Assembly: GCA_002401495.1 (NCBI GenBank)
Contig: NVTG01000086.1
Span: 1 to 6,119, forward strand
Direction of reading: 5' to 3'
Length of the DNA: 6,119 nt
DNA from: Candidatus Kaiserbacteria bacterium
Lineage (GTDB): Bacteria; Patescibacteria; Paceibacteria; UBA9973; UBA2100
The notes under the pieces were generated by a model, which did not search any database, was not told where the DNA came from, and saw only the letters and a program-made list of their open reading frames with translations. A program made the translations under genes and the position numbers. Below are positions 1 through 4,368 of the stretch, piece after piece (position 1 is the first letter of the stretch; each line of letters starts with the position of its first letter).

Positions 1-225
1 GTCCACACAAATAATAATTCTTCAAACGTTAGTGAAAAACAAGATCATACAATGATCAGTTTTGAGGAATATCAAATCGCAAAAGATCTATTGACACAAA
101 AAATGACCGAGGAACAAAACCAAAAACTAGTGAACCATGAAAATAGCTTAGATAAATTTGTCGCTGACGGCACCATTAAATTTATTGATCGCAATCAAAA
201 CTGTGCACAAAAGTCCCACCTGTAG
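1..225 (+). CDS. Unrecognised partial ORF, 3' end, open at left edge
   Basis: Frame 1 is open from the first base to a TAG at 223-225, giving 74 residues. The product is polar and rich in Asn, Gln, Lys and Glu (for example FEEYQIAKDLL and QKMTEEQNQKLV), looks helical, and has no membrane segment. I do not recognise the family. An ATG at 52 is in frame but has no Shine-Dalgarno before it, so the true start is probably beyond the left edge. Only about the first 61 codons (1-183) belong to this gene: the last codons read antisense through menA sequence, so the natural C-terminus has been replaced by a junction-derived tail ending in CAQKSHL. Base composition is clearly more AT-rich than the menBA region beside it. 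A spurious frame is possible, but 61 open codons in AT-rich DNA argue mildly for real coding. Confidence 0.4.
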   Translation, partial: VHTNNNSSNVSEKQDHTMISFEEYQIAKDLLTQKMTEEQNQKLVNHENSLDKFVADGTIKFIDRNQNCAQKSHL

Positions 226-750
226 TCCTGCCACCAAGGCATCGAGATGAAAACCTTCGGTGTGTAGGTAATAAACTCCGCCGACTGCAACGATGCCAAA
301 AAAAATAATCACAAAAAGGTCGCCGAGGCCACGGTAAGCAAGAGGATACGGCCCACCAGTATAGGCGTAGCCACAAATGAGCGAGACGACTCCGATGCCT
401 GCAATCACCCAGCCTCCCTGCATAACAAGAGGAATTCCGCAGACAATCGCAATCAGAAAACTGACAAATCCCATCGCCATTACGGTTTTGTATTTGAGTA
501 GCCCCGATTGCGTTGCGCGCTTTGGGCCAAGACGATTTTCATCGTCGGCACCTTTTTTAAAATCGATGCCATCATTGATCAGATTGGTACCGATCTGAAT
601 AAACAGGGCCGAAGCCAGTGCCGCCAGCGTAATCCACCAACGAATCGGAAAATCACTTGGCAGCAGAAGTGCTGTAGCAACAAAAACCGGAACCACAGCG
701 GCTGTCAGTGTTTTCGGCCGAAAGGCCATTACCCACGTTTTTAAAATCAT
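148..750 (-). CDS. menA: 1,4-dihydroxy-2-naphthoate prenyltransferase MenA, 3'-truncated
   Basis: MenA is an inner-membrane UbiA-superfamily enzyme that transfers a polyprenyl chain to 1,4-dihydroxy-2-naphthoate, giving demethylmenaquinone. Starting at ATG 750-748, residues 1-189 match the family: RPKTL at 11-15, the first Asp-rich motif NLINDGID at 56-63 (Mg-diphosphate binding), the following RLGPKR at 73-78, YTGGPYPL at 130-137 and GLGDL at 141-145, with several hydrophobic membrane segments. Full-length MenA is about 300 residues. Here the match ends at residue 189, directly before the second Asp-rich motif (NNLRD), and 11 unrelated residues lead to a stop. As it stands the product lacks the second metal-diphosphate site and the last helices, so activity is not expected. 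The ATG overlaps the menB stop (TGATG), implying translational coupling, and there is no clear Shine-Dalgarno. The frame stays open upstream to 960, but that part overlaps menB and lacks MenA similarity. Confidence 0.88.
   Translation of the reverse strand: MILKTWVMAFRPKTLTAAVVPVFVATALLLPSDFPIRWWITLAALASALFIQIGTNLINDGIDFKKGADDENRLGPKRATQSGLLKYKTVMAMGFVSFLIAIVCGIPLVMQGGWVIAGIGVVSLICGYAYTGGPYPLAYRGLGDLFVIIFFGIVAVGGVYYLHTEGFHLDALVAGLQVGLLCTVLIAINKFNGAVSDKFI
180..190. other. Junction between unrelated AT-rich DNA and truncated menA
   Basis: Reading menA on the minus strand, similarity to MenA/UbiA proteins runs through TVLIAIN (last Asn codon 186-184) and then stops: a second Asn and the Leu-Arg-Asp of the second Asp-rich motif are expected, but Lys-Phe-Asn-Gly follows, with a stop at 150-148. 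Base composition changes at the same place. No inverted terminal repeats, target-site duplication or integrase site is visible. A GATC tetramer lies at 187-190, so joining of fragments at GATC ends is one artefactual explanation. The junction is inferred from protein similarity and could shift by a few bases. Confidence 0.7.
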
Positions 751-1571
751 CAGGGTAGACGCGGAAATTTTGAGAAGTCGGGTTTGCGTTTGTTGACAAA
801 GGCATCGCGACCCTCTTTGGCCTCTTCTGACATATAATACAACAACGTCGCATTGCCAGCGAGATCTTGCAGTCCCATTTGCCCGTCGCAATCGGCATTC
901 ATTGCAGACTTCAGGCAACGCAGTGCCATTGGAGAGTGCTGAAGCATCTCTCGACACCATTTCATCGTTTCCATTTCAAGTTCTGAGTAGGGAACGACGT
1001 GATTGACCAGACCCATTTCTAAAGCTTGATCCGCATCGTACTGACGGCAGAGGTACCAGATTTCACGCGCTTTTTTCTGGCCGACAATGCGAGCCAGATA
1101 ACTGCTGCCGAGACCGGCATCAAACGATCCGACCTTGGGGCCGGTTTGTCCAAAGATCGCATTATCTGCCGCAATCGTTAGATCGCAAACTAGGTGCAAA
1201 ACATGGCCACCGCCAATGGCGTACCCTGCAACCATTGCAACGACGGGTTTCGGCAAATAGCGAATCATTTTCTGCAGGTCCAAAACATTCAATCTCGGTA
1301 CGCCATCGGCTCCGACGTACCCTGCATGGCCCCGCACTTTTTGATCTCCGCCCGAACAAAAGGCCTTTTCGCCTTCGCCAGTCAAAATGGCGACGCCGAC
1401 TTCGGCATCATCACGGATCATCTCAAAGGCATCTTTGAGTTCTTTCACTGTTTGTGGACGAAAGGCGTTTCTCACTTCAGGACGATTGATTGTCACCTTG
1501 GCAACACCATCGGATGTTTTTTCGAAGCGGATATCTTCGTATTCTTTAACCGCCTGCCAGTCTTCTTTCAT
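750..1571 (-). CDS. menB: 1,4-dihydroxy-2-naphthoyl-CoA synthase MenB
   Basis: MenB is a cytosolic crotonase-fold enzyme that closes the ring of o-succinylbenzoyl-CoA to give 1,4-dihydroxy-2-naphthoyl-CoA in menaquinone synthesis. The 273-residue product is close to the family's usual length and resembles E. coli MenB throughout. Visible features are [13 protein letters not shown] (27-39), the oxyanion-hole segments CSGGDQ (72-77) and AIGGGH (118-123), [11 protein letters not shown] (141-151) and the C-terminal KPDFSKF. Q142 lies where type I, bicarbonate-dependent MenB enzymes have their bicarbonate-binding Gln. D151 and Y246 align with the E. coli catalytic Asp163 and Tyr258. A TTG at 1577 is also in frame, but AAAGGA sits only two bases before it and eight before the ATG at 1571, so the ATG is chosen. 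The menA start overlaps the stop. It is divergent from the 1750 gene. Function is near certain. Confidence 0.97.
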   Translation of the reverse strand: MKEDWQAVKEYEDIRFEKTSDGVAKVTINRPEVRNAFRPQTVKELKDAFEMIRDDAEVGVAILTGEGEKAFCSGGDQKVRGHAGYVGADGVPRLNVLDLQKMIRYLPKPVVAMVAGYAIGGGHVLHLVCDLTIAADNAIFGQTGPKVGSFDAGLGSSYLARIVGQKKAREIWYLCRQYDADQALEMGLVNHVVPYSELEMETMKWCREMLQHSPMALRCLKSAMNADCDGQMGLQDLAGNATLLYYMSEEAKEGRDAFVNKRKPDFSKFPRLP

Positions 1572-1579
1572 AGCCAAAG

Positions 1580-1585
1580 TCCTTT
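1580..1585 (-). promoter_or_regulatory. Shine-Dalgarno of menB, decides the start
   Basis: AAAGGA on the minus strand. The AGGA core is 8 nt before ATG 1571-1569 but only 2 nt before the TTG at 1577-1575, which supports the 273-residue form of MenB. Confidence 0.75.
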
Positions 1586-1656
1586 GTTTTGCGGATTATT
1601 TTAGTGAGATCTGAGCGCCGGACTTTTCTAGCAAGCTCGTAGCTCTTTTGTCAGGC

Positions 1657-1678
1657 ATAGACGCGCTGAGTCGTCTAT
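1657..1678. repeat. 7-bp perfect inverted repeat in divergent spacer
   Basis: ATAGACG (1657-1663) is matched by CGTCTAT (1672-1678) across an 8-base loop. It lies between divergent menB and the exported-protein gene, 71 bases before the latter's start. It could be an operator half-site pair or a small RNA hairpin. No T-run follows on either strand, so a terminator is unlikely. Similar but shorter inverted repeats lie at 1693-1706, 1718-1728 and 1731-1741. Confidence 0.5.
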
Positions 1679-1717
1679 AGAAACTGGTGCTGTAAACTCC
1701 GGTTTATGCCATATTCG

Positions 1718-1741
1718 CCGAAATTCGGAACCAAAATTTGG
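1718..1741. repeat. Two adjacent 11-bp odd palindromes before the 1750 gene
   Basis: CCGAA-A-TTCGG (1718-1728) and CCAAA-A-TTTGG (1731-1741) have the same plan: 5-bp arms starting CC, ending GG, around one central A. They are separated by two bases and their centres are 13 bp apart. The second ends on the first bases of the Shine-Dalgarno. They could be a tandem operator near the ribosome-binding site; chance in AT-containing sequence is also possible. Confidence 0.4.
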
Positions 1742-1744
1742 GAG
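1740..1744 (+). promoter_or_regulatory. Shine-Dalgarno of the 1750 gene, decides the start
   Basis: GGGAG is five bases before ATG 1750. The upstream in-frame TTG at 1738 overlaps this site and cannot use it, so the protein begins MKLVNIY, giving a regular signal peptide. Confidence 0.75.
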
Positions 1745-1749
1745 AACAA

Positions 1750-2376
1750 ATGAAATTAGTCAATATTTACATAATCGCAGTCGCCACTTTACTCGTTTTG
1801 CCAGCATCGGCCCTCAACGTTTACAACACCAATGGTTTTCGAGTTTATTGTGCAAACGACAACGACATCGGAAAGACAGGTTTTGCTATCAAGAACGTCG
1901 AGCTAAATGACATGAATGATGGAAAGCTTGAGCTCTCTGCAAATGCGGTCAAAGCGACCTGCATGGAAGACTTCACATGGACAGAAGGACTTCCCGGCGC
2001 AAACTATAGCTACCGTGTTTACGACCCAGAAACTTGTGGCTTTATGAACGTCGACGTCACTTCTAAAAAACTAAAGATTCACGCGATCAATCCAGCAAAC
2101 AGCCACTCGGCTGGAAACTCGCTTCTAAATGAAGACGGAAGCCTTCAAGAAAAAATTCAATTCGATATCTCAGACTATCTGATCGAGTCACAGAAAGACG
2201 ACATCGAATCGACTCCAATTGAAACTCATATTTGGCTTTTGATGAACGGAATTCACACCTTCACCGTTTCAAACGGCATCGTCGTTGGCCCGGCTCGGTA
2301 TTCCAGCGCCGAATTATTTTTGCCAGTTGTGATCAGCAAAGTGGATGGAAAATACAAAGTCAGTGTTCGTCCATAA
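1750..2376 (+). CDS. Exported protein of unknown function, 208 residues
   Basis: I do not recognise this family. The N-terminus is a typical Sec signal peptide: MK, a hydrophobic core at 5-18, and ASA at 19-21, predicting cleavage between A21 and L22. The mature part of 187 residues has three cysteines (C34, C71, C96), so at most one disulfide plus a free thiol, and alternates polar and hydrophobic residues as in a beta-rich periplasmic or extracellular domain (KLKIHAI at 107-113, THIWLLMNGIHTFTV at 159-173, KYKVSVRP at the end). There is no further membrane segment and no lipobox. GGGAG supports the start. The next gene begins at the base after the TAA, so the two are surely cotranscribed and probably translationally coupled. 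The gene is well supported by signal peptide, ribosome-binding site and spacing; its role is unknown. Confidence 0.85.
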   Translation: MKLVNIYIIAVATLLVLPASALNVYNTNGFRVYCANDNDIGKTGFAIKNVELNDMNDGKLELSANAVKATCMEDFTWTEGLPGANYSYRVYDPETCGFMNVDVTSKKLKIHAINPANSHSAGNSLLNEDGSLQEKIQFDISDYLIESQKDDIESTPIETHIWLLMNGIHTFTVSNGIVVGPARYSSAELFLPVVISKVDGKYKVSVRP

Positions 2377-2685
2377 ATGAGTTTCTTTGAATGGGTGGCC
2401 AGTACCAGCATCTATGGCTTGCCACTCGATATTCCGGCGCACCTGTTGGTCGGACTGGTAATCTTTCTTATTGCCCGCAAATCTGGCAGCACAGCTCACA
2501 CGGCACTCGCCGTAGTTTTTGCCATGGCACTATTAAAGGAGCTGACCTTTGACCTACGTATTTGGTGGACTTGGGGCTTTTACCTCGAGCCGATCAAAGA
2601 CATCATCGTGAGTTTGCTTTTACCTGGAGTTTGGATGTTACGCATCTGGGTGCAACGAGAAAGAACTCTCCTCAGCACCGAGTAG
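2377..2685 (+). CDS. Small integral membrane protein, about three helices, unknown function
   Basis: The 102-residue protein has hydrophobic segments at roughly 17-34 (DIPAHLLVGLVIFLIA), 39-58 (containing ALAVVFAMALL) and 74-92 (KDIIVSLLLPGVWMLRI). Charged residues sit in or beside them: H22, the K54-E55 pair, D59 and D75. This spacing of His, Lys-Glu, Asp and Asp recalls small VanZ-like and YfiM/DUF2279-like membrane proteins, but the resemblance is a pattern impression, not an assignment. The C-terminus is basic (RIWVQRERTLL), suggesting a cytoplasmic tail. It starts immediately after the TAA of the exported-protein gene (TAAATG) with no Shine-Dalgarno of its own, so translation probably depends on the preceding gene. 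Only 12 bases separate its stop from that of the convergent barrel gene, and no terminator hairpin is visible there. Confidence 0.8.
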   Translation: MSFFEWVASTSIYGLPLDIPAHLLVGLVIFLIARKSGSTAHTALAVVFAMALLKELTFDLRIWWTWGFYLEPIKDIIVSLLLPGVWMLRIWVQRERTLLSTE

Positions 2686-2697
2686 CTATCTCTAACA

Positions 2698-3444
2698 TTA
2701 TAATTTAAAAGCAAACAGTCCCAAAACTTGAAAGCCACTGTTTCTCGAACCGATGAAGCTCGCCGTCCGAGTCGCATCGCCTATGAGTTCATAATACTTA
2801 AACTGTAACACAGGAAAAAAGTGATCGATTTCGGGAGGAGCAGAAAGTGACACTCCCAAAGAGTAATTGGTGGCGGTATAGTCGCTTGAACCGACTCCGT
2901 AAAGGTAACTGTTGTGAGCTAGGTTGCCACCACCTAACGAGGCAAAAACTGCCGGCTCAAATGTTCTGCCCCGAAAAGAAAAGTCTGTGACCACGATGCG
3001 AATTTTGGCCTCGGTGTAAAAACCTTTGTGCGTCTTCAGGTCCTGACTGTACTCGAGGCTAAGTTCTCCTCGGCCAGGTAAAGCAAATTCGATGAAACCA
3101 TCCCACTCCATCGTGCCTTCGCGTTGCTCGAGAAGTGCTGCGTTGGTTTCGTAAAGAGGTTTATCACCACTGGCTGATAAATTAAGACGCGTGCGCAATA
3201 GCAGATAGGGATTGATACGATGTTTGTAATTGAGCGTTGAGCCAATCAGCTCGAAATCAGGATGAAAGAGCTCGATCGCGAAGATCGGAATAACTTGGTA
3301 GCCTTCGTAGAGTGTCGCTCCTCGCTTATTTAGATTTGAGAGGTATTCGGCCCCGACTGCCGCCTGAAAGTGAGTGAGGCTCCAGTCCTTGGAGATTGCA
3401 GGGAGGGACAACATCAGTAAGAAAAATACGATCAATAGCTTCAT
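2698..3444 (-). CDS. MipA/OmpV-family outer-membrane barrel protein
   Basis: MipA/OmpV proteins are small outer-membrane beta-barrels; E. coli MipA is described as a scaffold for murein hydrolase MltA and synthase PBP1B. This 248-residue product has a Sec signal peptide (MKLL, hydrophobic core to about 15, PAIS at 15-18, cleavage near residue 18). It then shows alternating strands typical of a barrel: a YEGYQVIPIF segment near the front, LNYKHRI, LSLEYSQDL and, near the end, YLYGVGSSDY, LQFKYYELIGDATRTASFIG and QVLGLFAFKL. The Tyr-Gly-Val-Ser-Ser and Gly-Asp-Ala blocks and the hydrophobic terminal strand match the family. The MKLL start at 3444 is chosen because it makes a clean signal peptide; the frame stays open to a TTG at 3516 but would add 24 untypical residues. 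No good Shine-Dalgarno precedes 3444. It lies 72 bases downstream of the GspC-like gene. Family membership is likely, the specific role unknown. Confidence 0.68.
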   Translation of the reverse strand: MKLLIVFFLLMLSLPAISKDWSLTHFQAAVGAEYLSNLNKRGATLYEGYQVIPIFAIELFHPDFELIGSTLNYKHRINPYLLLRTRLNLSASGDKPLYETNAALLEQREGTMEWDGFIEFALPGRGELSLEYSQDLKTHKGFYTEAKIRIVVTDFSFRGRTFEPAVFASLGGGNLAHNSYLYGVGSSDYTATNYSLGVSLSAPPEIDHFFPVLQFKYYELIGDATRTASFIGSRNSGFQVLGLFAFKL

Positions 3445-3445
3445 A

Positions 3446-3466
3446 CAGGGGGTTCGAAATGCCCTG
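3446..3466 (-). repeat. Inverted repeat abutting the barrel-gene start codon
   Basis: On the minus strand CAGGG (3466-3462) can pair with CCCTG (3450-3446) around an 11-base loop containing TTCGAA. It ends one base before ATG 3444, where a ribosome-binding site is expected. The only Shine-Dalgarno-like bases, AGGG, are inside its 5' arm and too far from the start to work linearly. Confidence 0.4.
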
Positions 3467-3516
3467 AAGAATGTTACAGAAAAATGATATTTTCCTAAAA
3501 AAAGCGTGCGAAACAA

Positions 3517-4191
3517 CTAACGAATCAAATACTCGATTTTTCTCAAGTGGGACTTTCGCTGCAGCTCCAACTCGATAAGCGAACTATCCTTTAATTGCCT
3601 AAGTAGCTCTAACACTCTGAGCGGAGAGTCGATAGCAATGCCATTGACCCGTTTGACCACATCGTCCTTACGAATCCCAAGACGACTCCAAATAGAATTC
3701 TTTTTTACAAAAGTGATACGGTAACCGACGATCTCACCTTGCCGTCCATAAACGGGAGCCGAGCCCGCATTGTAGACCTCTTTGTGAAGATTCTCTAGTA
3801 GACTGTCGATTTTCTCTCGTTTTAAATGGAAGCTACTTTCGCCTTTGTCCATTTTCTTCGCAGTTAGTTTTTTGCTCCCGTCAAACTGCCCCAAAGGAAT
3901 TTTCTCAAACTTCTTGGTCAGGTAGTTCAAGAACGTCACATCTTGTCTTCCGATCTTAGTCACTTTGCCGTATTTCAACAACTCTGATTTTTCGCGAAAG
4001 GTGGTACGTTTATTTTTCTGACGACGGGCTTTGATCGTTGCAATACTTTCTGATTGGTTGCGAAGAATAATCGTGCCGACAAGGTACAGTGGCAATTTTG
4101 TTGGAGCTACAACCTGCGCTGTGACCTGTGCATCGATATTTTTAGACGCACAGAAAATGAGAAGACACACTATCGAGAAGTTTTTACCCAT
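3517..4191 (-). CDS. GspC-like periplasmic protein (HR domain plus PDZ domain)
   Basis: GspC is the type II secretion component that links inner-membrane machinery to the GspD secretin and helps recognise substrates. This 224-residue protein has the same domain order. An HR-type domain lies at about 33-100 (LPLYLVGTII, then SIATI, VTKIGRQDV and FEKIPL, as in GspC/PilP). A linker runs 101-120. A GspC-type segment at 121-146 (FHLKREKIDSLLENL, then APV) leads to a PDZ domain at about 154-222 with GYRITFV, LGIRKDDVV and VNGIAIDSP. The N-terminus (FSIVCLLIFCA at 5-15, likely cleavage near A21-Q22) looks like a short cleavable signal peptide rather than the usual GspC membrane anchor, so the protein may be free in the periplasm. 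There is no lipobox. The gene is not beside gspD or other gsp genes, but before a MipA/OmpV gene and divergent from an exported hydrolase. There is no Shine-Dalgarno, and the start codon lies inside a 25-bp palindrome. Confidence 0.75.
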   Translation of the reverse strand: MGKNFSIVCLLIFCASKNIDAQVTAQVVAPTKLPLYLVGTIILRNQSESIATIKARRQKNKRTTFREKSELLKYGKVTKIGRQDVTFLNYLTKKFEKIPLGQFDGSKKLTAKKMDKGESSFHLKREKIDSLLENLHKEVYNAGSAPVYGRQGEIVGYRITFVKKNSIWSRLGIRKDDVVKRVNGIAIDSPLRVLELLRQLKDSSLIELELQRKSHLRKIEYLIR

Positions 4192-4210
4192 GTGAAAATT
4201 TTACATGGGT
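4186..4210. promoter_or_regulatory. 25-bp near-perfect palindrome over the GspC-like start codon
   Basis: ACCCATGT (4186-4193) and ACATGGGT (4203-4210) are perfect 8-bp inverted arms around GAAAATTTT. The centre is 4198, and all pairs match except 4194/4202, which would be a wobble in RNA. The right end of the minus-strand reading, ACATGGGT, contains the GspC-like ATG (4191-4189). The other arm contains an in-frame ATG directly followed by TAA (4206-4201), 15 bases upstream. It could be an operator for a dimeric repressor in the divergent spacer or an mRNA hairpin that hides the start codon. Confidence 0.6.
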
Positions 4211-4296
4211 TTTAATATTAGACTTTCAATTTTTGATCCAACTACGCCCATTTATGGCTCACTGTCTAGTTTTTACCTGAAAAACAACGCTCATTT

Positions 4297-4307
4297 GTCT
4301 CTGAGAC
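4297..4307. repeat. 11-bp palindrome upstream of the DUF2235 gene
   Basis: GTCTC-T-GAGAC is a perfect odd palindrome 61 bases before ATG 4369, in the divergent spacer. It has the size of an operator core but could be chance. Nearby, GTTTTT (4269-4274) and AAAAAC (4280-4285) form a weak AT-rich inverted repeat. I see no convincing sigma-70 promoter pair in this spacer. Confidence 0.3.
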
Positions 4308-4355
4308 GCATCAATCCTGGCCCATTATTTGAAGTGTATTGAGACAACTGTACTC

Positions 4356-4360
4356 AGGAG
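4356..4360 (+). promoter_or_regulatory. Shine-Dalgarno of the DUF2235 gene, decides the start
   Basis: AGGAG is eight bases before ATG 4369. The in-frame TTG at 4339 lies upstream of it and has no site of its own, so the signal-peptide form starting MPKTFLRN is preferred. Confidence 0.8.
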
Positions 4361-4368
4361 CACCGACC

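Noticed and set aside
751..960. Upstream extension of the menA frame by 70 codons, overlapping the end of menB
   Set aside because: The added residues are Arg/Cys-rich, unlike MenA, and lie over well-conserved menB codons; ATG 750 overlapping the menB stop fits a standard coupled start.
1194..1604. Long open frame on the plus strand antisense to menB
   Set aside because: It lies entirely over the conserved menB coding sequence and its start; the product has no recognisable domain and there is no convincing ribosome-binding site.
1648..1679. Possible sigma-70 promoter with TTGTCA at 1648-1653
   Set aside because: No acceptable -10 hexamer lies 16-18 bases downstream; the TCTATA at 1674 is 20 bases away and a poor match.
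2686..2697. Bidirectional terminator in the convergent gap between the membrane-protein and barrel genes
   Set aside because: Only 12 bases are available, and no inverted repeat with a T-run is visible there.
3445..3516. TTG start at 3516 adding 24 residues to the barrel protein
   Set aside because: The extension puts residues including FRAFRTPC before a complete signal peptide that begins at MKLL; it also starts at the base next to the previous stop without a ribosome-binding site.
4215..4241. Possible minus-strand promoter for the GspC-like gene (TTGGAT, TAATAT)
   Set aside because: The spacing is 15 bases and each hexamer matches the consensus weakly (3 of 6 and 4 of 6), so it is not better than chance in this AT-rich spacer.
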